64,000 nt of DNA. It comes from Olleya sp. YS. Lineage in GTDB: Bacteria; Bacteroidota; Bacteroidia; Flavobacteriales; Flavobacteriaceae. Made by a program: the position numbers and the translations under genes. Under the pieces are notes generated by a model. It saw nothing but the letters and a program-made list of their open reading frames with translations, was not told the DNA's origin and made no database searches. Below are positions 27,484 to 35,690 of this stretch, piece after piece (position 1 is the first letter of the stretch; each line of letters opens with the position of its first letter). The stretch spans positions 2,753,001 through 2,817,000 of the forward strand of contig NZ_CP121685.1 in NCBI RefSeq assembly GCF_029760915.1, in the 5' to 3' direction.

Positions 27484-29412
27484 ATGCAGTTTAAAAACCC
27501 AGAACTTCTTTACGCGCTTTTCTTACTGCTTATTCCCATTATTGTTCATTTATTTCAACTTAGAAAATTCCAGAAGGAATATTTTACTAATGTTGCCTTT
27601 TTAAAGAAAGTACAATTACAAACCAGAAAAAGCTCGACTATAAAAAAATGGTTAACCCTATTAACTAGGTTATTACTATTAGCTGCTATTATTATTGCGT
27701 TTGCACAACCTTACATTTCTAAATCAGAAACGTTTAATGTAGAAAAAGAAACGGTAATTTACCTTGACAACTCTTTTAGTATGCAAGCTAAAGGCGATAA
27801 AGGTGAATTACTAAAACGTGCAATTCAAGATTTAATTAACAACATACCAGATACCGAAAAACTATCACTTATTACCAATACTGAGAATTATAGAAACACA
27901 ACTATTAAAGCCATTAAAAACGAATTGTTGCAACTCAACTATTCGTCTAACCAATTAACCTATGATGCTGCTTTACTTAAAGCTAAAAAAGCATTTTCTA
28001 TTGGTAGCAATACCATTAAAAATTTGATATTTATATCCGATTTTCAACAAAATACAGATGATTTAAAAATAAAAAAAGATTCAAGTATTACTTTAAATTT
28101 AGTTAAGCTAAATCCTATAAATAAAACTAATACATCTATTGATAGTTTATACATTTCTAAACAAAATGCTAGTAACTTAGAACTTACAGTTATTTTAAAA
28201 AATGATGGCTCAGAAATTAAAAACTTGCCTGTTTCCATTTATAATAATAACAACTTATTATCTAAAGCGTCTGTAAATTTAAGCGGAGAAACCAGTACTA
28301 TTTTTACGCTTCCTAACAATCAAATTATTAAAGGAAAAGTAACCATTGAAGACACACAATTACAATTTGATAACACCTTGTATTTTAATATCAATACGCC
28401 TTCAAAAATTAATGTGTTAGCAATTAGTGATGTCAATGCAGATTATTTAAGTCGAATTTTTAGTGAAGATGAATTTAATTTTACATCAAAATCAACCAGC
28501 ACATTAGATTATAGTTTATTTGATACACAAAATATTATTGTGGTTAATGAAATTGAAACCTTGCCTGAAAACCTGACTACTGCTTTAAAAGCCTTTATAG
28601 ACAAAGGTGGAGCTGTTGTTTTTATTCCTTCCTCTAAAGGAAATGTATCAAACTATAACACCTTTTTACAACGCAATGGGTTTTCTCCTTTTAGCAATTT
28701 AGTCACTTCAGAAAAGCGCATCACAACCATTAACTATTCGCATCCATTATACGCAAATGGTGTGTTTGAAAAACGTGTGAATAACTTCCAATATCCAAAA
28801 GTGAATAGCTATTATCCGCAAATTAATAATCAAGCCTCTAGCGTATTACAATTTGAAGACTCTAAACCATTTTTATCGCAAAAAGGTTCTGTATATGTGT
28901 TTTCTGCTGCTTTAAACGACCAAAACTCAAATTTTAAAAATATCAATTTAATAGTTCCTACTTTTTATAACATTGCAAAGCAGAGTTTGAATACGTCCAC
29001 ATTATACTACACAATTGGGCAAAATAACAGCTATGACGTTGCAGTTAATTTACAACAAGATGCTGTGCTTACTTTAGTGAATGGTGAGGATAAGATAATT
29101 CCTGAACAGAATTATTTTAATAATAAAGTAGTTATTAAAACCAACGAAACACCAGAAAAATCAGGTATCTACGATTTAAAAAACAACACAGAAATTATAC
29201 AAAACATTAGCTATAATTACAACAGAGACGAAAGTAATTTAACCTACATCAACCTTGATAATTTAGAGTCTGCAACAGTTAGTAATTCCATTACCACTGT
29301 ATTTGACAATATAAAAAACGATGCTAAAGTTAACGAGTTATGGAAATGGTTTGTAATTTTAGCACTAGTTTTATTGATTATAGAAATGCTCATCTTAAAA
29401 TATTTTAAATGA
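27484..29412 (+). CDS. BatA/VWA domain-containing membrane protein
   Basis: 642 residues. The N-terminal BatA domain (FKNPELLYALFLLLIPIIVHLFQ, abbreviated) gives one membrane helix and the basic RKFQKEYFTNVAFLKKV segment, and a second helix spans about 60-80. A von Willebrand A-like domain follows, with the MIDAS-type D-N-S-F-S (DxSxS) near residue 97. The middle is a large periplasmic beta-rich region, and a last helix near 622-638 anchors the C-terminus. The family belongs to Bacteroidota-wide aerotolerance-type membrane proteins; this one is separate from moxR-batABD. It overlaps the next gene by 4 bp (ATGA). Confidence 0.88.
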   Translation: MQFKNPELLYALFLLLIPIIVHLFQLRKFQKEYFTNVAFLKKVQLQTRKSSTIKKWLTLLTRLLLLAAIIIAFAQPYISKSETFNVEKETVIYLDNSFSMQAKGDKGELLKRAIQDLINNIPDTEKLSLITNTENYRNTTIKAIKNELLQLNYSSNQLTYDAALLKAKKAFSIGSNTIKNLIFISDFQQNTDDLKIKKDSSITLNLVKLNPINKTNTSIDSLYISKQNASNLELTVILKNDGSEIKNLPVSIYNNNNLLSKASVNLSGETSTIFTLPNNQIIKGKVTIEDTQLQFDNTLYFNINTPSKINVLAISDVNADYLSRIFSEDEFNFTSKSTSTLDYSLFDTQNIIVVNEIETLPENLTTALKAFIDKGGAVVFIPSSKGNVSNYNTFLQRNGFSPFSNLVTSEKRITTINYSHPLYANGVFEKRVNNFQYPKVNSYYPQINNQASSVLQFEDSKPFLSQKGSVYVFSAALNDQNSNFKNINLIVPTFYNIAKQSLNTSTLYYTIGQNNSYDVAVNLQQDAVLTLVNGEDKIIPEQNYFNNKVVIKTNETPEKSGIYDLKNNTEIIQNISYNYNRDESNLTYINLDNLESATVSNSITTVFDNIKNDAKVNELWKWFVILALVLLIIEMLILKYFK

Positions 29413-30659
29413 ACGTCTTAATAAAAACCGCAACCATCATTGATCCATCCAGTAAGTTTCATAATCAAACTTGTGATCTATTAATTGAAAAAGGTAAAAT
29501 TAGCAAAATTGCTAAAAGCATTAAAAACACTAACAATTCCAAAACAATCGACTTAGAAAATCTACACCTTTCTCAAGGTTGGTTTGATAGTAGTGTATGT
29601 TTTGGAGAACCTGGATTTGAAGACCGAGAAACTATTGAAAACGGTTTAAAAACTGCTGCAAAATCAGGGTTTACAAGTGTTGCATTACAAGCCAATACTA
29701 GTCCAATAATAGATAGTAATGCAGATGTTGCTTTTTTATTATCAAAAGCACAAAACCATGCAGTTAACTTATTACCTGTTGGTGCTTTAACAAAAAACAG
29801 CGAAAGTGTTGATCTAGCTGAGCTTTTTGATATGAAAAACGCAGGAGCAGTCGCATTTTCAGACTACAAAAAACCTATAAAAAATCCTAATTTGCTTAAA
29901 ATTGCGTTGCAATACGCTAGTAATTTTGGTGGTTTGGTGTGTTCTTTTCCTTTAGACACACAAATTGCAGGTAAAGGAATGGTTAACGAAGAGTTTATTA
30001 GTACTTCCTTAGGACTTAAAGGAAGTCCAAATTTAGCCGAAGCCATGCAAGTTGCAAGGGATTTGTTTTTATTAGAATATGCAGGTGGAAAGCTTCATAT
30101 TCCTACCATTTCTACTGCAGAAAGTGTTGATTTAATTAGACAAGCCAAAGCTAAAAAATTAGACGTATCTTGTAGTGTAGCGATTCATAATTTATGTTTA
30201 GCAGATAGTGTTTTAGAGCAGTTTGACACCAATTATAAGGTCAATCCTCCGTTAAGAACTCAAACCGATATTGATGCATTAATTGAAGGACTAAAAGACG
30301 GAACTATTGACATGGTAACTAGTGACCATAACCCATTAACCATTGAAGATAAAAATGTAGAATTTGACCATGCAGCTTATGGTACCATTGGCTTAGAAAG
30401 TGCTTTTGGAGCGTTAAACAACTTATTTTCTACTAAAAAAACCATACAATTATTAACTAAAGGAAAATCTAGATTTGGTCAAGACCAAACAACAATTAAC
30501 GAAGGAGAAATAGCCAACTTAACGTTGTTTAATCCAAATACTAAATATGCTTTCTCGGAAACTAATATACTTTCAAAATCTAAGAATAGTGCTTTTTTAG
30601 GTCAAGAATTAAAAGGAACAGTCTACGGAATCATTGCCAATAACAAAACTGTACTATAA
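29409..30659 (+). CDS. Dihydroorotase-like protein lacking the metal-binding histidines
   Basis: 416-residue amidohydrolase-fold protein of the PyrC class that sits in pyrimidine synthesis (carbamoyl aspartate to dihydroorotate). The fold signatures are clear: QGWFDSSVCFGEPGFEDRET, NTSPIID, TSDHNPL and a late GEIANLTLFNP. The HxH metal motif of active enzymes aligns with S62-V-C64 here and the substrate Arg with Gly66. The His of the later AHAED-like segment is Ser179, and the HxxHxS pair is reduced to one His (LHIPTIS). Only Asp306 of the ligand set remains. I infer a noncatalytic paralogue, as known for pseudo-DHOases that scaffold aspartate transcarbamoylase. It overlaps the BatA gene by 4 bp. 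Confidence 0.88.
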   Translation: MNVLIKTATIIDPSSKFHNQTCDLLIEKGKISKIAKSIKNTNNSKTIDLENLHLSQGWFDSSVCFGEPGFEDRETIENGLKTAAKSGFTSVALQANTSPIIDSNADVAFLLSKAQNHAVNLLPVGALTKNSESVDLAELFDMKNAGAVAFSDYKKPIKNPNLLKIALQYASNFGGLVCSFPLDTQIAGKGMVNEEFISTSLGLKGSPNLAEAMQVARDLFLLEYAGGKLHIPTISTAESVDLIRQAKAKKLDVSCSVAIHNLCLADSVLEQFDTNYKVNPPLRTQTDIDALIEGLKDGTIDMVTSDHNPLTIEDKNVEFDHAAYGTIGLESAFGALNNLFSTKKTIQLLTKGKSRFGQDQTTINEGEIANLTLFNPNTKYAFSETNILSKSKNSAFLGQELKGTVYGIIANNKTVL

Positions 30660-30662
30660 CCT

Positions 30663-30995
30663 ATGAATCAACAAACTATAGAAGAAGGAAAATCGTTAGC
30701 TGTAATCAGTTACCTCACCATTATTGGTAGTATTATAGCTATAATTATGAATGGCGAAAAGAAAAACGAGTTTACCACCTTTCATAACAGACAAGGGTTA
30801 GGGTTGTGTTTATTATGGATGATTATTGGCTATTTTGTTAGTCAGTTTGATAATATGCAAATTTCTATTGCGTTTTGGATAAGCATGGGATCTTTATTGT
30901 TTTTAGGCGTGATGACAGCTATAAATGGGTCTATGAAACCTATCCCCTTTATTGGACCACTATTTCAAAAACTATTTAAAGGATTAGGACAATAA
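30663..30995 (+). CDS. Small membrane protein, DUF4870-like
   Basis: 110 residues with three hydrophobic helices (about 14-28, 45-62 and 68-88) and the motif KNEFTTFHNRQGLGL, where the F-H-x-R-Q-G/A stretch is characteristic of the DUF4870/Tic20-like small membrane proteins. Gene lies 3 bp after the dihydroorotase-like gene and its stop overlaps the esterase start (TAATG), so all are one operon. No function is known. Confidence 0.78.
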   Translation: MNQQTIEEGKSLAVISYLTIIGSIIAIIMNGEKKNEFTTFHNRQGLGLCLLWMIIGYFVSQFDNMQISIAFWISMGSLLFLGVMTAINGSMKPIPFIGPLFQKLFKGLGQ

Positions 30996-31642
30996 TGGAA
31001 CAATTTGATTTACACCACATCACCAGACCGTCGTCTTTATCAGAACATGCACCTTTACTACTCCTCTTTCATGGTTATGGAAGTGATGAGAATGATTTAT
31101 TTAGTTTTGCACAAGAGTTACCAGAGGAACTGTTTATTATTTCAGTAAGAGCGCCTTACCCAATGCAACCATACGGAAATGCTTGGTACGCTATTAATTT
31201 TGATGCCGAAAAAGGGAAATGGAGCGACAACGAGCAAGCCAAACAATCTAGAGATTTAATAGCCACATTTATAGATCAAGCGGTTGCCCATTATCCTGTA
31301 AATAAGGATAAAGTAACGCTTTTAGGTTTTAGTCAAGGGACTATTTTAAGTTACGCAGTCGCATTAAGTTATCCAGAAAAAGTCAAAAATATAATTGCGT
31401 TAAGCGGTTATATAAATGAAGATTTATTTGAAGTAAAAAATGCTGAAGCCTACCAACATTTAAGCTTTTATTGCTCTCATGGCACAGTCGACCAGGTGAT
31501 TCCAGTCGATTGGGCTAGACAAGCACCTAAATTTTTAGAAGCTTTAAATATCAAACACCAATACAGTGAGTTTCCTGTGGGTCATGGTGTTGCACCACAA
31601 AATTTTTATGAGTTTAGAGATTGGTTAGAAGGGTTAATTTGA
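30995..31642 (+). CDS. Alpha/beta hydrolase (phospholipase/carboxylesterase family)
   Basis: 215 residues, cytosolic. The fold is the acyl-protein thioesterase/carboxylesterase type: oxyanion region LLLFHGYGSDENDL, nucleophile elbow GFSQGTILS with Ser near residue 115, acid residue Asp in GTVDQVIPVDW, and His in PVGHGVAP. Members cleave short-chain esters or thioesters. It is the fourth gene of the operon starting with the BatA gene; its substrate is unknown. Confidence 0.9.
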   Translation: MEQFDLHHITRPSSLSEHAPLLLLFHGYGSDENDLFSFAQELPEELFIISVRAPYPMQPYGNAWYAINFDAEKGKWSDNEQAKQSRDLIATFIDQAVAHYPVNKDKVTLLGFSQGTILSYAVALSYPEKVKNIIALSGYINEDLFEVKNAEAYQHLSFYCSHGTVDQVIPVDWARQAPKFLEALNIKHQYSEFPVGHGVAPQNFYEFRDWLEGLI

Positions 31643-31657
31643 TTTAAGTAAAACATT

Positions 31658-32104
31658 ATGATAAGCTCAATTACAAATGGAGGAAAAACACACATTACCT
31701 ATGCTCATAGGCATTTTCCTAAAATAATCGAACTAAAATGTAAAAAATGTAAATCTAAAGTAATAGCGAAAAACTTAAATGCATCTGATGAAATTGAGCA
31801 TTTTATTGACATATCTAATATTGAAAAAACATGGAATTTACTGTGTGTAAATTGCACTTATAGAAAAGATTTAGTTTGGGAAGAATTAACTGAATTTGAT
31901 TTATGGCTAAAAACAGAAATAAGAAATATTAATTTTTGGGCTTGGAATACGGATCATTTAAAAATGATAATAAAAAAACTAAAAAAAGAAGATTTAGCAT
32001 CTGATAAATGGATGTTTTTTGAAAGCTACATTCCTAAAATTTGGCTTATAAAATTTAACAGCAATAAAGAGATTAGAAAATTAGAAAAATTGATTCAAAA
32101 GTAA
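31658..32104 (+). CDS. Hypothetical protein with four-cysteine zinc-ribbon-like motif
   Basis: 148 residues of unknown family. Two CxxC pairs, CKKC (about residues 28-31) and CVNC (about 66-69), could form a zinc ribbon separated by 34 residues. The C-terminal half is basic and helical (MIIKKLKKEDLASDKW, IRKLEKLIQK). It starts 15 bp after the esterase stop, so it may share the transcript, but the sequence is unlike the widely conserved neighbours and may be a recent addition. Nucleic-acid or protein binding is possible; there is no direct evidence. Confidence 0.65.
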   Translation: MISSITNGGKTHITYAHRHFPKIIELKCKKCKSKVIAKNLNASDEIEHFIDISNIEKTWNLLCVNCTYRKDLVWEELTEFDLWLKTEIRNINFWAWNTDHLKMIIKKLKKEDLASDKWMFFESYIPKIWLIKFNSNKEIRKLEKLIQK

Positions 32105-32136
32105 CCTCCAAATTTAATAACTTTTCAAGCTCAAAA

Positions 32137-32634
32137 TTATCTCGTATACAACAAGTAGTCTAACACTTCAAAATCTACTTTTTGATCTGAAGAAATAAAA
32201 TATTTGATAAGCAGTTCGCCTTCAAATTGTCCATCGGTAAAATCTGCAATAATCCATCTATGATTTAGCATTTTTATGGTATTAAATTGCATTTTCTTCC
32301 CTTCTGTAGCTGCATATGGGATTAAAGGGTGTTCTCCATCGACTTCATTTAATTTGTATAATTCGTTTTGAATAAATGGTATTAATGCGTCGCTATCAAG
32401 GCTTTTATTATAAAAATAATCTTTAGCCATTTGGTTGTGTCGTAAATCAAATAATGACAAGTCTGTTAACTCTAAGTTCTGAGCGTCAACTTGTGCTTTA
32501 AGAGCTGTGTTTTGCGTTTTAAGGGTGTCCATGCGCTTAATGCTATCGTCTAAAATATTTTTAGAATTTACATATTGAAACACCACTATTAGTAGTGTAA
32601 ATATAAACAGGTACATAAAAATTTTATTCTTCAT
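32137..32634 (-). CDS. Membrane-anchored hypothetical protein with coiled coil
   Basis: 165 residues with one N-terminal membrane segment (5-22), a short coiled coil (about 28-55, DSIKRMDTLKTQNTALKAQVDAQ) and a soluble C-terminal domain of about 105 residues (HRWIIADFTDGQFEGELLIKYFI). I recognise no family. It lies 12 bp after the MBL hydrolase gene and is probably co-transcribed with it. The protein should face the periplasm if the first helix works as an uncleaved signal. Confidence 0.7.
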   Translation of the reverse strand: MKNKIFMYLFIFTLLIVVFQYVNSKNILDDSIKRMDTLKTQNTALKAQVDAQNLELTDLSLFDLRHNQMAKDYFYNKSLDSDALIPFIQNELYKLNEVDGEHPLIPYAATEGKKMQFNTIKMLNHRWIIADFTDGQFEGELLIKYFISSDQKVDFEVLDYLLYTR

Positions 32635-32646
32635 TTTAATATCCTT

Positions 32647-33426
32647 TTAAATAGTTATTTGTAGTTGGTCATATGCCAAAAAAACATTGTCTGGTAACTT
32701 TTGCTGCACGTCATCATGAAATCCTAATAAGTGACTAATATGTGTAAAATAGGCACGTTTAGGCTTAATAATATTAACCAGTTCCAAAGCTTCTTCTAAA
32801 TTTAAATGCGAAATATGTGCTTCTTCTCTCAAGGCATTGATTACTAAAACGTCTAAATCTTTAAGTTTATCTAATTCAGCTTTGTCTATAGTTTTAATAT
32901 CTGTCAAATAAGCAAATTTATCAAATCTAAATCCAAATACTGGTAGTTTGTAATGCAACCCTTCAACAGGAAGTATTTGTTTTCCATTTACGTTAAACAC
33001 TTCGTTTTTAATTTGGTTGATTTTTACTTTAGGTGCACCAGGATACCTATTTTTAGTAGCAAACACATATTCAAATCTTATTTTAAGCTGTTCTATAACG
33101 CGCTGGTGAGCATAGATAGGTAATTCGCCTTGTCTAAAACAAAAGGGTCTAATATCATCTATTCCTGCAGTATGGTCTGCGTGCTCATGGGTAAATAAGA
33201 TAGCATCAATTTTATCTGGATTAGCACGTAACATTTGCTGCCTAAAATCTGGTCCACAATCCACTACAAACGTATTTTCGTCCCATTGGACCATAATGGA
33301 TACACGTAAACGCTTGTCCTTTGGGTTATTACTTAAACATACAGGATGTGTGCTTCCAATAACTGGAATACCTTGAGACGTTCCTGTGCCTAAAAATGTG
33401 ATTTTCAATAGTTGAAGATTTCTCAC
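32647..33426 (-). CDS. MBL-fold metallo-hydrolase, PhnP-like
   Basis: 259-residue metallo-beta-lactamase-fold enzyme. Residues 8-22 hold the LGTGTSQGIPVIG start typical of PhnP/RNase Z-related phosphodiesterases, followed by DCGPDFR, the zinc motif THEHADHTAGID, and HISHLNLEEAL plus the late FTHISHLLGFHDD with further His ligands. PhnP proteins cleave cyclic phosphodiesters; Bacteroidota members have no proved substrate. Translation likely begins at 33426; a shorter start near residue 7 is possible. It is divergent from the 484-residue gene at 33502, sharing a 75-bp control region. Confidence 0.9.
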   Translation of the reverse strand: MRNLQLLKITFLGTGTSQGIPVIGSTHPVCLSNNPKDKRLRVSIMVQWDENTFVVDCGPDFRQQMLRANPDKIDAILFTHEHADHTAGIDDIRPFCFRQGELPIYAHQRVIEQLKIRFEYVFATKNRYPGAPKVKINQIKNEVFNVNGKQILPVEGLHYKLPVFGFRFDKFAYLTDIKTIDKAELDKLKDLDVLVINALREEAHISHLNLEEALELVNIIKPKRAYFTHISHLLGFHDDVQQKLPDNVFLAYDQLQITI

Positions 33427-33444
33427 AAAAATAAGTTATTTTTT

Positions 33445-33473
33445 TTGTTTGCTATAGTTATTTGATACCTTTG
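33445..33473 (+). promoter_or_regulatory. Promoter of the 484-residue conserved gene
   Basis: TTG (33445-33447), 18 bp, TACCTTTG (33466-33473): a full match to TTG-N17-23-TAnnTTTG, 28 bp before the ATG. Confidence 0.7.
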
Positions 33474-33501
33474 TAAAACTTAACATCATAGGGATTTTTA
33501 T

Positions 33502-34956
33502 ATGGAAATTACGCTAAAAGGAGACAAGGAATTTGAAAACATTCCGTCTCTAAAAGATAAAGCGCTTCGCATTAACTTAAACGAAAACATTTACGGGACG
33601 TTTGCAGAGATTGGAGCAGGTCAAGAAACGGTTCGTCATTTTTTTAGAGCTGGTGGTGCTTCTGGTACTATTGCAAAAGCTATGTCTGCTTATGATAAGG
33701 ATTTTAGTGATGCCATTTATGGTATTGAAAACGATAGACGTTATGTGACAGAAGCACGTCTGCGTAAAATGCTTTCTCATGAAATAAATCTTATTGAAGA
33801 GCGTATTGACAGGGAGAAAAACCCTAACAAGATGTTTTTTAGTTTTGCAAATACTGTTGCTACTATAGATTTTGCAAAAAAATATAAAGGTCATGGTTGG
33901 GTAGGCATCAAATACCAAATAGATCCAACAGAAAAAGAATATAACGAGATAGTACTTCATTTACGTTTTAAAGAAAATGATGCGCGTTTACAACAAGAAA
34001 CACTAGGAATGCTAGGTACTAACCTAATTTATGGTGCTTTTTATAAGTATAACGAACCTAGAAAATTACTGCGTTATTTATATGATCATTTAGACAAAGA
34101 TCAATTAGAAATTGATACCATAAACTTTTCTGGTCCTGTTTTTAAAGATGTAGATAACCGTTTAATGAGTTTACAATTAGTTAAAAACGGTATGACTGAT
34201 GCAGTCATGTTTGCACCTGATGGTAATAACGTTCTGCCTGCTAGAGTCCTATATAAAAAGAATATTTTGGCATTACGTGGTAGTTTTAGACCTGTAACCA
34301 AAGTAAATATGGATATGTACCAAAAGTCTTTGGACATGTTTATAAAGGAAAATAAAGTGGATGAGGATAAAACACAAGTTATTTTTGAAATTACCTTATC
34401 TAATCTAAGAGCAGAAGGAGAAATAGACGAGCAAGATTTTATGGATCGTGCCAGACTACTATGCTCTTTAGGGCAAACCGTATTAATTTCTAATTTCCAA
34501 GAGTATTACAAATTAGTAGAATACTTCTCTCAATATACTAAAAGTCGTATGGGATTAGCAATGGGAGTTAACAACTTAGTTGATATTTTTGACGAAAAGT
34601 ATTACAGACATTTAAGTGGTGGAATTTTAGAAGCGTTTGGAAAATTATTCTTTAAAGACTTACGTGTCTACTTATATCCTATGCGTGATGAAGATGGAAG
34701 TCTGACCACTAGCGATAACTTAAAAGTACATCCAAGAATGAAAGAACTTTATAAGTTTTTTAAATACAATGGTAAGGTGGTAGATATCACAGATTATGAC
34801 CCGAAAACATTAGATGTCTTTTCTAGAAGAGTTTTAAAAATGATTGCTTCTGGAGAAGAAGGTTGGCAACAAATGCTTCCTGAAGGAGTCTCTAAACTAA
34901 TTACAGAAAAAAGTTTATTTGGATGTGAAACTGAAGAAATTCATCACAACAATTAA
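33502..34956 (+). CDS. Conserved protein of unknown function (484 residues)
   Basis: Cytosolic-looking 484-residue protein, highly conserved among Bacteroidota by my recollection, often carrying doubtful labels such as nicotinate-nucleotide adenylyltransferase. I see no nucleotidyltransferase HxGH motif. Visible blocks are NENIYGTFAEIGAGQETVR, FFRAGGASGTIAKAMSAYD, ALRGSFRPVTKVNMDMY and LYPMRDEDGSLTTSD. The AEIGAGQE stretch recalls a glycine-rich ligand-binding loop. There is no signal peptide or membrane helix. It is transcribed alone, with its own promoter (33445-33473) and terminator (34974-35009). Biochemical role unknown. Confidence 0.8.
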   Translation: MEITLKGDKEFENIPSLKDKALRINLNENIYGTFAEIGAGQETVRHFFRAGGASGTIAKAMSAYDKDFSDAIYGIENDRRYVTEARLRKMLSHEINLIEERIDREKNPNKMFFSFANTVATIDFAKKYKGHGWVGIKYQIDPTEKEYNEIVLHLRFKENDARLQQETLGMLGTNLIYGAFYKYNEPRKLLRYLYDHLDKDQLEIDTINFSGPVFKDVDNRLMSLQLVKNGMTDAVMFAPDGNNVLPARVLYKKNILALRGSFRPVTKVNMDMYQKSLDMFIKENKVDEDKTQVIFEITLSNLRAEGEIDEQDFMDRARLLCSLGQTVLISNFQEYYKLVEYFSQYTKSRMGLAMGVNNLVDIFDEKYYRHLSGGILEAFGKLFFKDLRVYLYPMRDEDGSLTTSDNLKVHPRMKELYKFFKYNGKVVDITDYDPKTLDVFSRRVLKMIASGEEGWQQMLPEGVSKLITEKSLFGCETEEIHHNN

Positions 34957-34973
34957 AAACAAACAATTACAAA

Positions 34974-35009
34974 AAAAAGCGACTTTAAATAACATTAAAG
35001 TCGCTTTTT
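34974..35009 (+). terminator. Strong intrinsic terminator
   Basis: A perfect 15-bp stem (34974-34988 with 34995-35009), GC-rich in the middle, A-rich before and T-rich after. Confidence 0.9.
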
Positions 35010-35140
35010 GTATGTCGTAGTAGGTAAATGTTTCTTTTTAGGGACTTAAAAAGTTTACTTTATGTTTCATTATTTACTACACAAAGTTTATTTCAAAACT
35101 CGTACCAATATTACATTTTTTTTGAAAAATTCCAAAAAAA

Positions 35141-35689
35141 TTAAGAATTTTTTGCAATTTTTCCTTTTACACCCTTAAAAAAAGCTTTCATAAATTTAAA
35201 ATCTTCTTCGATATTATCTGTAGGGTAAAAAGGTTTAGAAATTTTATTTTGCTTATTTCCAAAATCTAATGTAAACATGATTATTGGGACATTGGCTTGT
35301 TTTGCTATGTAGTAAAAACCCGTTCTCCACTCGTCTACTTTACTTCTAGTTCCTTCTGGTGCTAGAGTTAGCCTAAATTCGTCTTTGTTTTCAAATAATT
35401 TTGAAATGGTGTGTACTTTATTTTCTTTTGTTTTACGGTCTACTGGTACTCCTCCTACTGCTCTAAAATAGTAACCAAAAGGCCAAGTGAAGAGTTCTTT
35501 TTTACCAATAAAATTGGTCTTAACTCCAACTACTTTACGCAGTAAAATACCAATTATAAAATCTAAGTTACTAGTGTGTGGTGCTGAGATAATAACCGCT
35601 TTTTTAACGGTATCCTTCGAGAAATTGGTATTACCTACCACCTTCCAACCCAGAATTTTAAAATAAATAAGTTTAGCTAGCCAACGCAT
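35141..35689 (-). CDS. 1-acyl-sn-glycerol-3-phosphate acyltransferase-like protein
   Basis: 182-residue PlsC-family acyltransferase. The catalytic HX4D motif is seen as SAPHTSNLDFIIG (His37, Asp42 by rough count) and the substrate motif as LTLAPEGTRSKVDEWRTGF (EGTR). It is shorter than classical PlsC (about 240), like a group of Bacteroidota enzymes. It is the last gene in a four-gene operon, one base after the KdnB-like gene, so it may acylate a glycolipid of lipid A/Kdo assembly rather than make bulk phosphatidic acid; that is inference. Confidence 0.85.
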   Translation of the reverse strand: MRWLAKLIYFKILGWKVVGNTNFSKDTVKKAVIISAPHTSNLDFIIGILLRKVVGVKTNFIGKKELFTWPFGYYFRAVGGVPVDRKTKENKVHTISKLFENKDEFRLTLAPEGTRSKVDEWRTGFYYIAKQANVPIIMFTLDFGNKQNKISKPFYPTDNIEEDFKFMKAFFKGVKGKIAKNS

Positions 35690-35690
35690 A

